Origin: Planctomycetaceae bacterium
GTDB taxonomy: Bacteria > Planctomycetota > Planctomycetia > Pirellulales > Pirellulaceae
Reading direction: 5' to 3'
Assembly: GCA_024225195.1 (NCBI GenBank)
Contig: JAAEMV010000448.1
Coordinates: forward strand, 1-32,141
DNA: 32,141 nt
The notes under the pieces were generated by a model. It made no database searches. It saw nothing but the letters and a program-made list of their open reading frames with translations, and was not told the origin of the DNA. Below are positions 25,646 through 32,141 of the stretch, one piece after another. Position numbers and translations under genes: made by a program. The stretch's first letter is position 1. Each line of letters opens with the position of its first letter.

Positions 25646-27304
25646 ATGCACGCTTGTAGATTGTTGTTTTTGATGCTGTTTCTAAATTCGCTTCCTTTGG
25701 CAGTTTTTGCACAAACCGATACGACAGTGACTGACCAGCGGGCGGTCGAACTCCGGGGTACGGTAACTGCTGAACGGGCGTGGTGGGACCTTCAACGCTA
25801 TGACTTAAAGATAGAGGTTGACCCAGAAGCAAGGACGATTGAGGGCACGAACGAAATAACATTCATCCCTGTGAGTCCGGGCAGGCGGCTGCAAATTGAT
25901 TTACAGGCACCGCTTCAGATTGAGTGGGTCAAGTCGGGTGGGAGAGAGTTGAAATTTGTCCGAGAGGGCAACGCGTACTTCGTCGAATTTGATAACGACT
26001 TGAAAGTTGGTACTGCTAGTTCAATTATCGTTAAGTATGGTGGTAAACCAATTGTAGCTGAAAATCCTCCGTGGAGCGGAGGTGTGTCTTGGCAGAAAGA
26101 CATCAAAGGAAATCACTTTATTGCGACGTCCTGCCAAGGTATCGGAGCGAGTGTTTGGTGGCCTAATAAAGATCATGGATATGACGAACCTGACAGGGGA
26201 ATGTCGATTCAGGTTACGGTGCCTGAGGATTTAGTTGCGGTTTCCAACGGTCGTCTTAAGCAGAAGTCGCACGATCAAAAGAATCAGACCCGGACGTTTT
26301 TGTGGGAAGTCACTAATCCTATCAATAACTACGGCGTGAACATGAACATCGGAAACTATGTCAATTTTTCAGAAACCTTTTCTGGTGAAGGGGGCGATTT
26401 GGATGTTGATTATTGGGTTCTCGATCATCAACGCGAAACTGCTCAGAAACACTTTAAAGAAGCGCCGAGGACTTTACGAGCATTCGAACACTGGTTTGGA
26501 CCGTATCCATTTTATGAGGATAGCTACAAATTAGTGGTGGTTCCGTATTTGGGAATGGAGCACCAGAGTTCAGTAACTTACGGAAACGGATTTAAGAATG
26601 GTTATCGCGGTCGAGACCTCAGTGCGACGGGGGTTGGGTTAAAGTTTGATTTTATTATTGTTCATGAGTCAGGGCATGAATGGTTCGGTAACAACATCTC
26701 GATGAAGGATGCTGCGGACATGTGGATCCATGAAAGTTTTACAAACTACTCTGAGAATTTATTTGTTGAGTATCACTTCACTGAAAAAGAAGCGCAGGAC
26801 TACGTTCTTGGCTGTCGAAAATTGGTCAAGAATGACCAGCCCATTATTGGGGAATACGATGTCAATGGCCGTGGCTCATCCGGGGATATGTATTACAAGG
26901 GCGGCAATATGCTGCATTCAATTCGCCATACGATTAATGACGATAAAAAGTGGCGGAATATCCTGCGAGGGCTCAACAAGAAATTTCGGCATCAAACGGT
27001 GGGAACCGATAAAATTGAGTCTTATATTAGTCAGGAATCAGGTATTGATTTTGGCTTGTTTTTCGACCAATACCTCCGAACTACAAAAATACCAATCTTG
27101 GCCTATCAGATCGATGGAAATCGCCTTGAGTATCAGTATCAAAATGTGGTGTCAGGTTACGACTATCCCCTAAGAGTGCGGGTAAATGGTGAGGTCGTAT
27201 CGATTAAGCCAACAGAAGAAATGCAAGAATTGCATCAAAGCGAAGCGATTAAGACCTTCGAAGTGGATCGGAACTTTTTCATCGATTCCGAGGCACGCGA
27301 GTAG
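25646..27304 (+). CDS. M1-family zinc metallopeptidase (aminopeptidase-like), secreted
   Basis: A 552-residue protein starting at ATG 25646, with a signal peptide ending LAVFAQTD. An N-terminal beta-domain (RYDLKIEVDPEARTIEGTNEITF) is that of M1 peptidases. The zinc site is H340-E-S-G-H344 followed 18 residues later by E363 in WIHESF, exactly the HExxH-x18-E spacing, with E341 as the catalytic base. The exopeptidase motif GAMEN is present as LGMEHQ, a variant seen in bacterial M1 subgroups. The C-terminal domain is short. It should trim N-terminal residues from peptides in the periplasm or outside. It is divergent from the IclR gene, with no same-strand neighbour close downstream. Confidence 0.92.
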   Translation: MHACRLLFLMLFLNSLPLAVFAQTDTTVTDQRAVELRGTVTAERAWWDLQRYDLKIEVDPEARTIEGTNEITFIPVSPGRRLQIDLQAPLQIEWVKSGGRELKFVREGNAYFVEFDNDLKVGTASSIIVKYGGKPIVAENPPWSGGVSWQKDIKGNHFIATSCQGIGASVWWPNKDHGYDEPDRGMSIQVTVPEDLVAVSNGRLKQKSHDQKNQTRTFLWEVTNPINNYGVNMNIGNYVNFSETFSGEGGDLDVDYWVLDHQRETAQKHFKEAPRTLRAFEHWFGPYPFYEDSYKLVVVPYLGMEHQSSVTYGNGFKNGYRGRDLSATGVGLKFDFIIVHESGHEWFGNNISMKDAADMWIHESFTNYSENLFVEYHFTEKEAQDYVLGCRKLVKNDQPIIGEYDVNGRGSSGDMYYKGGNMLHSIRHTINDDKKWRNILRGLNKKFRHQTVGTDKIESYISQESGIDFGLFFDQYLRTTKIPILAYQIDGNRLEYQYQNVVSGYDYPLRVRVNGEVVSIKPTEEMQELHQSEAIKTFEVDRNFFIDSEARE

Positions 27305-27353
27305 AAGCCCATCGCAGAACGCTGAGATTCGCTGAAACCCGTTGCTTTATAAA

Positions 27354-27581
27354 CTAATTCAGAGAAGCAATCAGGGAAGAATTAATACTTTGCCCCTGAG
27401 CGCTGGCGAAGTCATGGGCCGTAAGTTCGTACGAGTCGCCGACTTCGCAGTAATCAGGCTGCAGTTTAAATTTTACGAACTGGTCAGTTGGTTCGCCGTT
27501 CAGTATCAATTCAAACACGACGTTTACGAGAAAACTTCCATCGGAAATCTGTTCGATTCGTTTGCACATGAGTTGAAGCAT
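27354..27581 (-). CDS. Small protein of unknown function
   Basis: I do not recognise a named family. From ATG 27581 the product is 75 residues; TTG 27608 (84 residues) and ATG 27569 (71 residues) are other starts. GGAAAG lies at a plausible distance before ATG 27581. The sequence CKRIEQISDGSFLVNVVFEL followed by QPDYCEVGDSYELTAHDFA has the alternating hydrophobic pattern of beta-strands and looks like real protein, with no signal peptide or membrane segment. The overlapping plus-strand frame looks less protein-like. It faces the M1 peptidase gene with a 49-bp gap. Confidence 0.45.
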   Translation of the reverse strand: MLQLMCKRIEQISDGSFLVNVVFELILNGEPTDQFVKFKLQPDYCEVGDSYELTAHDFASAQGQSINSSLIASLN

Positions 27582-27608
27582 GGAAGGACTTTCCGTTCGC
27601 GGTTGCAA

Positions 27609-28110
27609 GTTGTAATGGCAAGGTGTGGTTCAAAGATTGCAGTAGCTGTAGGTCGCTTCAGAATAAGGCCGTCACTTTGAGGGGGCGTGCAGCAAAATGA
27701 CTAAATTTATCGTTCGTCATTTTGAAATCTTAAATGCAATAAAAACCACTTGATGCTGAAATATGCAATAAAAAGGTCGAAGGGTCAAAGAATTGATTCA
27801 CACTCAAACCGTTTGTTACGCTTCGATACATTTCTGGGGAGCGATTCCTCGCACACTACGATTCGTAGGACGTGCTAACGGCACCTGTTGTCCTAAAAAA
27901 TTGCGACGGCGAACTCTGACGTTTCTGTTATTTGCGATGAGTTTCCCGATGAATAATCAGCAAAAAAATAAACGACCGCAGCAGAAGCCTCTTCATGCTG
28001 CAGCTAATCTCATTGATCGGGGAAGACCTAGGGAAGCCAATTCCTTTCCCTTCGATTGTTAAGGTTTGTTAAGATTTAGCTCCGCTGTATTGGGAGCAGA
28101 CGCAGAGGAA
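27609..28110. other. Gene-poor stretch with short direct repeats and a REP-like palindrome
   Basis: No convincing gene is seen. It contains a 12-bp direct repeat ATGCAATAAAAA (27734-27745 and 27763-27774) and a compound palindrome at 27857-27895. A frame at 27793-28062 (+) has no homology-like features and no ribosome site. Confidence 0.6.
27857..27895. repeat. REP-like compound palindrome
   Basis: CTACGA-T-TCGTAG (27857-27869) overlaps TAGGACGTGC (27866-27875), which pairs with GCAC (27881-27884) and GTCCTA (27890-27895) to give a 10-bp stem with a 5-nt bulge. An A-run follows, giving a T-run on the minus strand. It resembles REP or small palindromic elements. A minus-strand terminator is possible, but no minus-strand gene ends nearby. 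Confidence 0.4.
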
Positions 28111-28923
28111 TTAGCTCTGCAATCTCAGCGAGTCCGGGGCGACGGTTGCCGCTCGGATCCGTTGGTGCATCCCATCCCACAAGCATAAGCGAGCCTGCAG
28201 TGCGTCTTTTGCTGCTAGTTCAGCAACGTGCCAATTAACCGTACTGCTTCCGCAAATCGACTCTACCATTCGTTCGGCCATGGGGCCGTGTTCATCGGCA
28301 TCGAGCTCGATGTGACGATTTAGGTAGTAGCGAAAGTTATCGAGCTTGCCGTGGCTTCGCAAGTTCAGCCGGTCGACAATTTTTTCGAAAATCGCGGGAA
28401 GTAAATCCTCTCTGCCAAACGTAAAAGCAGCGGCAATTCGAACCGTTTGATTTGATTCAATTGTAGAGAACGTATTACCTACGAAGGTCTGCACTGACAA
28501 TGGAGCGTCTATTTCCGCGACGGCATCTCGGACTGCGACTTTATCACGAACGAGGTTTAAAAAATCATTGACCGGCGAGATGTTCGCACCGCAGTCAACC
28601 ATCGACTGCAGGTACATTTCAAAATGGCTACTAAATTCTCCATCGGTTGTGACATCGCTCTCTTCACCGAGCACAATCTCATTAATTAGCCGAGTTGCCG
28701 TTTTGTCGCTCGAAGGCAGCCACGGTATGGTTGAGCCAGTGATCTGCTGCTGCAGACTTTTTAACAACGACATAAAATCCCAGACCGCGTAAACATGGTA
28801 CTCCATGAAAATTCGAAGATCACAAAGAGTAGAAATATCTTCATAAATTGGATGGTTGACTAAGGCCATGCGCTGCGGCTCAAGGCTCGCATTGATTTTC
28901 GAAATTTTGCAGTCGTTCGTCAT
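28111..28923 (-). CDS. DUF3050 protein (heme-oxygenase-like fold, probable metal site)
   Basis: A 270-residue cytoplasmic protein matching DUF3050 over its length: NHPIYEDISTLCDLRIFMEYHVYAVWDFMSLLK at the start and a late RYYLNRHIELDADEHGPMAERM. E41 and H43, E87/E88 and H204/D208/H212 are placed on helices in the way carboxylate and histidine ligands are in heme-oxygenase-like diiron oxidases (HDO group, e.g. SznF and UndA), so a metal-dependent oxygenase is a reasonable inference. The length is usual for the family. There are no operon partners; the nearest plus-strand gene is divergent, 175 bp away. The substrate is unknown. Confidence 0.82.
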   Translation of the reverse strand: MTNDCKISKINASLEPQRMALVNHPIYEDISTLCDLRIFMEYHVYAVWDFMSLLKSLQQQITGSTIPWLPSSDKTATRLINEIVLGEESDVTTDGEFSSHFEMYLQSMVDCGANISPVNDFLNLVRDKVAVRDAVAEIDAPLSVQTFVGNTFSTIESNQTVRIAAAFTFGREDLLPAIFEKIVDRLNLRSHGKLDNFRYYLNRHIELDADEHGPMAERMVESICGSSTVNWHVAELAAKDALQARLCLWDGMHQRIRAATVAPDSLRLQS

Positions 28924-29050
28924 TTGTAATTGTTGGGAAAACGGTCGGTGGATTACCTTGAAACCCGAAATTATTTAGTGATTGTTAACCAGTTTCTGCG
29001 GGAAACCAGCAATGTTCGGGTAGCCAGCTATTTGTTTCGTTTTACGCAGG

Positions 29051-29068
29051 CCCACCTGATTTGGTGGG
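29051..29068 (+). promoter_or_regulatory. Leader hairpin upstream of the membrane methyltransferase gene
   Basis: CCACC-based arms CCCACC (29051-29056) and GGTGGG (29063-29068) form a perfect 6-bp stem with loop TGATTT, about 20 nt before the Shine-Dalgarno of the downstream gene. No T-run follows. It may affect translation or RNA stability. Confidence 0.35.
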
Positions 29069-29098
29069 TGCTTGAGGTCGCTTGCGAAGGAGGGGAAG

Positions 29099-29743
29099 TT
29101 GCAGTTTAGCATTTTTAAAATTGGGTATTTTAATGGTTGGCTCGTAGCGATTTACATCATAGTTGTTGGGGTTTTCCTGTTCGGGATATTGAGACCTCGG
29201 CGAAAGGTTGAGTGGAAGTCGGCGGGGGTTGCTCAGGCGTGGGTAATGGCTCTTTATGCAGAAATGTACGGAGTACCTCTCACCGCTTACTTTGTCATGA
29301 CGTGGGTTGGGCGTTCGCAAGCCGATGCAGAAAATCACTTCAACGGTCATCTCTGGCCAGTCATCCTCTCGATTCCCGATGAATATCTTCGTCCAACGCA
29401 AATTTGGTTGACCGTCATCGGTCAACTACTAATTGTGGCCGGTGGTCTGCTGGCGGTCCTTGGATGGCGGGAGATTCATCGTGCGGTCGCCTCAAATTCA
29501 ATGGCTCAAACAGGGCTTTATCGGTTTATCCGCCATCCGCAGTACACTGGGTTTTATCTATTTCTTATCGGCAGCGTCATCAACTGGCCAACTCTACTTA
29601 CCTTTTTCACACTTCCAGTCTTGTGCTGGGTGTATCGCAGGTTGGCGATTGCTGAGGAACAGGATGCGTTGGAGCTGTTCGGTGAAGACTACGAACGGTA
29701 CATGCAAGGAACGGGCCGGTTCCTCCCAAAATTGTTTGGTTAA
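29099..29743 (+). CDS. Membrane methyltransferase, ICMT/PEMT type
   Basis: TTG 29099 is the chosen start because GAAGGAGGGG lies just before it at good spacing; a TTG 27 bp earlier lacks this. The 214-residue product has about five membrane helices, including LVAIYIIVVGVFLFGIL, WLTVIGQLLIVAGGLLAVLGW and YLFLIGSVINWPTLLTFF. The SAM-binding signature of isoprenylcysteine carboxyl methyltransferase/phospholipid methyltransferases is present as GLYRFIRHPQYTGFYL (RHPQY at 145-149), with EEQDALELFGEDYERY near the C-terminus completing the cofactor site. It should methylate a lipid-linked or small hydrophobic substrate in the inner membrane; bacterial members are poorly characterised. It has no close same-strand partner; the cupin gene is 282 bp downstream. 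Confidence 0.85.
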   Translation: MQFSIFKIGYFNGWLVAIYIIVVGVFLFGILRPRRKVEWKSAGVAQAWVMALYAEMYGVPLTAYFVMTWVGRSQADAENHFNGHLWPVILSIPDEYLRPTQIWLTVIGQLLIVAGGLLAVLGWREIHRAVASNSMAQTGLYRFIRHPQYTGFYLFLIGSVINWPTLLTFFTLPVLCWVYRRLAIAEEQDALELFGEDYERYMQGTGRFLPKLFG

Positions 29744-30025
29744 CTGCTCTGAGCTTAGTTTAGTCCCAGTGCCGAAGGTGGGCGAGCATGGCCGCCGACA
29801 TTCGTATAACGCTGTGTTGAAGTGAGTTTGTGGATTCTTTCAAAGGCAGGGGGTCCGATTTTCATTCGACATTGGGACGAAAGGTGTCAAGCCAGAGTGA
29901 GTGGGCTAGAATCAGAACGCGGATCAGCCGACGGTTCTCGATTTCGTAAAGGTGCAAAAACTGGGATTCAGGTCTGTCGGGTGATCATCATTTTCAAAGT
30001 GAACTAATGGAAGACTGGAGATTAG

Positions 30026-30469
30026 ATGAAATATTTAATTGTGTTTGTTCTTGCCTGCGTGGCAGTGGGGCACCATGACGATCATAAAGTTCACGACACC
30101 AACATTAGAATTAAGGAGCTGGTCAAATCGACCAAGAGTTGGAATGGTGAACTACTTCCCGCCTATCCCAAGGGGCAACCGGAGATCACCATTTTGAAGA
30201 TAACGGTTCCGCCTAAAACAAAACTAGCGATGCATCGACATCCCTATATCAATGCCGGAGTCTTGCTCAAGGGCGAGTTAACTGTGGTGACCGATGATCA
30301 TCGAAAGTTAAAGATCAAAGCGGGGGATTCCATTGTTGAACTCGTCAACCAACTGCATTTTGGCGAAAATGCAACGGACGAGCCCGCAGAGATCGTTGTG
30401 TTCTATGCTGGCGTCGAGGGTAGACCGGTGACTGTGAAACAGGGATCTGCCAAAGTCGAAAGCAAATAG
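30026..30469 (+). CDS. Secreted single-domain cupin
   Basis: A 147-residue protein starting at ATG 30026 with GGAGATT before it. The N-terminus (MKYLIVFVLACVAVG) is a short signal sequence followed by a His-rich segment HHDDH. Residues about 50-130 form one cupin barrel. The first cupin motif is H70-R-H72 then E84 (MHRHPYINAGVLLKGE) and the second supplies H111 (QLHFGEN), together giving the usual metal-binding 3-His/1-Glu set. The sequence AGDSIVELVNQLHFGENATDEPAEIVVFY is typical of small stand-alone cupin_2 proteins. It is likely periplasmic; the ligand is unknown. Nothing suggests an operon: 282 bp precede it and 359 bp follow it. Confidence 0.83.
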   Translation: MKYLIVFVLACVAVGHHDDHKVHDTNIRIKELVKSTKSWNGELLPAYPKGQPEITILKITVPPKTKLAMHRHPYINAGVLLKGELTVVTDDHRKLKIKAGDSIVELVNQLHFGENATDEPAEIVVFYAGVEGRPVTVKQGSAKVESK

Positions 30470-30828
30470 AGACCGCGTCGGAAGGGCGTTCTCGTCTAGC
30501 AAAACTAAGAATAGAGATTCAGGAATTTGACCGGTGAGAGGTTTTTGGTTTCTCCTTTGCGTGAAGATCTTTCAGCCCGCTCGAGCTCCGCAAATTCTTT
30601 AATTTCTTCTAAATGGATGCCTGCTTTAGCATTGCCTATCCCTTTGTTGTGTGGGGTTGGGTAAAAAAACACTGGTTTTGATCGGGTTTTATATCTGGTG
30701 TCACAAGCATGTCTATTTTCGATGGGTTTGGCAGGAAAAGTCGAAATTCCTCGTGATTAACAAAGGTGCTGTTATACTGTGAGCGTTGGAAATATTGGTT
30801 TGCGGCTGTCCAAGCAGGGGAGTTCGAA
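30470..30828. other. Intergenic stretch with a short open minus-strand segment
   Basis: No gene can be supported. On the minus strand an open segment ends at 30505 and reads KAGIHLEEIKEFAELERAER, then SSRKGETKNLSPVKF. It looks protein-like but has no start codon context and is under 60 residues, so it may be a gene remnant. The region nearest 30829 holds the promoter of the lipoprotein gene and its GGGGAG ribosome site (30817-30822). Confidence 0.5.
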
Positions 30829-32034
30829 ATGAAAAAATTCGGAATATTAAATACATGTGCTGTTTTAATCGCAATGGTTAGCATGGCAGGTTGTGCTGAT
30901 CCGGAACCAGAGGTGGCTAAGACATCTGGCTCAGCAACCAATTCAGAACGTGAATCAGCCACTAGCCGTGGCCCTGCCAGGCCAGACACTCGCCCTGCGG
31001 CCGTCGAGAATCGAAACGGTCGAGACATGGCAGCGGTAGATAGCGAGCGTGCCAATTCGGAATCGCCCAATGTGCGTGATTCAAGACCCCCGGAGTCACG
31101 TGATTCAGGCTCATCCGAGTCGAGAGGTTCTCGACCTGACGGTCCTGGTATGGGAGTTGGATCCGGCATCGGGGGGACCGCGTTACCAGGCATTCGACCG
31201 CCTGGTGAAAACAACTTCAGCGATGCTTCGTCTGGAATAGGCATGGCGTCTCGAGACAATTCTTCACGAAATCCGGATGCTTCAAGAAATCCAGATGCTT
31301 CACGAAATCCAGCGTCAGGGCGTCAACCAGTGCCTCGGGAGTATAAGTTGGAGTTTGCTTCTGCTTCCGGTGCGAAGGGATTGGAAGTCGGTGACACGAT
31401 TCCAGAAGTCAGCGGTAAGGATTTGGACAACATCAAATTTAAGCTCTCGGATTATCAAGGCAAAGTTATCATGTTGGATTTCTGGGGGGATTGGTGACCG
31501 CCTTGCCGTGCGATGTACGGACACGAGCGGACGCTCGTCAATGAGATGAAAGGACGCCCCTTTGTGTTGTTAGGGGTTAACAGCGACAAAGAAAAAACGA
31601 AAGCCAAAGATGCAGTCAAGGATAATAATTTGAATTGGCGGAGCTGGTGGGATAAGAGTACGCAAGGTGACATTTCATCCAGTTTTCAAATTCGAGGTTG
31701 GCCGACGATATTTTTGATTGACCACGAGGGAGTTATTCAGGCTAAAAATTTGCGTGGTAGCCAATTAGATACAGCAATTGAACAATTGGTGGCTCGTGCT
31801 GAAGGAGCTGGGGCCGAAGGGGGCCCATTCATTAGTGAGTGGCGCACGTTCGAAGACTCAAATGGGAAATTTCAGGTGGAGGCACGGTTGGTTGGTATGG
31901 AAGGTGGGAATGTCATCCTGCTGAGAAGATCTGACCAGGTTGAAATCGACGTACCACTTTCGAGGTTGAGCAAGCGGGATCAATCGTTCACTCGGACAGA
32001 AATCAAACGTTTAAACGCGATGAATCGACTGTAA
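30829..32034 (+). CDS. Selenocysteine-type TlpA/thioredoxin-like lipoprotein with SHD1 domain (in-frame TGA at 31495)
   Basis: Read through TGA 31495-31497 as selenocysteine, the product is 401 residues. ATG 30829 follows GGGGAG and gives a lipoprotein signal ending SMAG-C22. Residues about 25-175 are a low-complexity Ser/Arg/Asp/Pro linker. The thioredoxin domain spans about 180-325: GLEVGDTIPEVSGKDL, KVIMLDFWGDW, then U223-P-P-C226, RAMYGHERTLV, LLGVNSD and the cis-Pro motif RGWPTIFLID. Planctomycete TlpA-like proteins have Cys at 223 in W-C-P-P-C. The C-terminal 60 residues (ISEWRTFEDSNGKFQVEARL, then VDVPL-like IDVPLSRLSKRDQ) form an SHD1 domain. It should be a membrane-tethered thiol-disulfide oxidoreductase outside the cytoplasm. 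Frame is continuous on both sides of the TGA, so only the stop itself argues for a broken gene. A nonsense mutation or base-call error remains possible. Confidence 0.75.
31264..31315 (+). repeat. 18-bp tandem repeat in the lipoprotein linker
   Basis: Two full copies and a partial third of TTCACGAAATCCRGATGC, differing at single bases, encode SRNPDA-SRNPDA-SRNPA in the linker before the thioredoxin domain. The unit is a multiple of three, so copy-number changes keep frame. Confidence 0.8.
31495..31538 (+). promoter_or_regulatory. Candidate Sec UGA and bacterial SECIS hairpin
   Basis: TGA at 31495-31497 is followed 25 nt later by a perfect 6-bp stem, ACGAGC (31523-31528) with GCTCGT (31533-31538), and apical loop GGAC (31529-31532). 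The loop begins 31 nt after TGA and has G at its first two positions, within the spacing and loop rules described for bacterial SECIS elements. A smaller 4-bp hairpin (CCGT 31506-31509 / ACGG 31517-31520) sits between. Confidence 0.6.
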
Positions 32035-32063
32035 TTCAGCACGTTGAGCGGTTGCTTCAACAG

Positions 32064-32111
32064 AACTCGATTCGGAAGAGGTAGGCTAGCCTCTTCCTTA
32101 TCGAGTTTTTT
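32064..32111 (+). terminator. Rho-independent terminator of the TlpA-like lipoprotein gene
   Basis: A two-part hairpin: outer arms AACTCGAT (32064-32071) with ATCGAGTT (32100-32107), inner arms GGAAGAGG (32074-32081) with CCTCTTCC (32090-32097), loop TAGGCTAG, and a T-run (32106-32111). It lies 30 bp after the stop TAA, which fits full-length expression of the gene through the TGA. Confidence 0.85.
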
Positions 32112-32141
32112 ATTAGATCCAGCCTTCCGTCTTAAGCGTCA

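Noticed and set aside
27734-27774. Pair of 12-bp repeats ATGCAATAAAAA as a phage or integration site
   Set aside because: AT-rich and short, with no integrase or tRNA nearby; chance or promoter-related.
27793-28062. 89-residue plus-strand frame
   Set aside because: TTG start without ribosome site, Arg/Asn-rich composition, contains the REP-like palindrome.
29822-30007. 61-residue plus-strand frame before the cupin gene
   Set aside because: No protein-like pattern or ribosome site; likely leader DNA.
30636-31259. 207-residue minus-strand frame opposite the lipoprotein gene
   Set aside because: It mirrors the Ser/Arg/Pro-rich linker and is a by-product of its codon bias, with no domain-like sequence.
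31513-32034. Separate thioredoxin-like gene starting at ATG 31513
   Set aside because: It would begin after the active-site PPC segment, has no ribosome site, and is in the same frame as the lipoprotein; reading through TGA gives one complete domain.

Overview
The window looks like chromosomal DNA from a planctomycete, probably a Pirellulales-type marine lineage. This rests on gene content, not on a marker gene. Clues are two formylglycine-type sulfatases, a very long secreted PQQ-propeller/LamG protein, a GH10 xylanase with a PEP-CTERM tail, a TlpA-like lipoprotein ending in an SHD1 domain, many lipoproteins, and frequent GTG/TTG starts with few clear Shine-Dalgarno sites. No tRNA, rRNA, CRISPR array or insertion sequence was seen.

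Region by region. 1-4697 (+): 3' part of an Asp-box (BNR) propeller protein, a sulfatase, and a DUF900-type alpha/beta-hydrolase lipoprotein interrupted by a T16 tract that still keeps frame. 4834-10220 (+): a PQQ/LamG/PQQ protein translationally coupled (ATGA) to a membrane-anchored protein of unknown function. 10209-11678 (-): GH10 xylanase, convergent with the preceding gene. 11961-18099 (+): a tightly packed transport block: FtsX-like permease, LolD/MacB-like ATPase, a tandem two-domain molybdate-type binding protein, a ModB-like permease, a ModC-like ATPase, and a MoeB/ThiF-like E1 enzyme. This suggests oxyanion (molybdate or tungstate) uptake linked to cofactor or sulfur-carrier activation. 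A divergent cyclophilin lipoprotein follows. 18979-22192 (-): a second sulfatase and an FAD disulfide oxidoreductase of the mercuric reductase/lipoamide dehydrogenase family. 22424-27304: APC permease (+), DinB-fold protein (-), IclR regulator (-), M1 metallopeptidase (+). 27305-30469: a small conserved-looking protein (-), a gene-poor stretch with a REP-like palindrome, a DUF3050 protein (-), an ICMT/PEMT-type membrane methyltransferase (+) and a cupin (+).

The most notable feature is at 30829-32034. One reading frame encodes a TlpA/thioredoxin-like lipoprotein with an SHD1 C-terminus, but the first cysteine of the expected W-C-P-P-C active site is an in-frame TGA (31495-31497). Homology-like sequence continues directly past the TGA, and a perfect 6-bp hairpin with a GGAC loop starts 25 nt after it, where a bacterial SECIS is expected. 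The best reading is a selenoprotein with a U-P-P-C redox motif. A point nonsense mutation or a base-call error is the main alternative.
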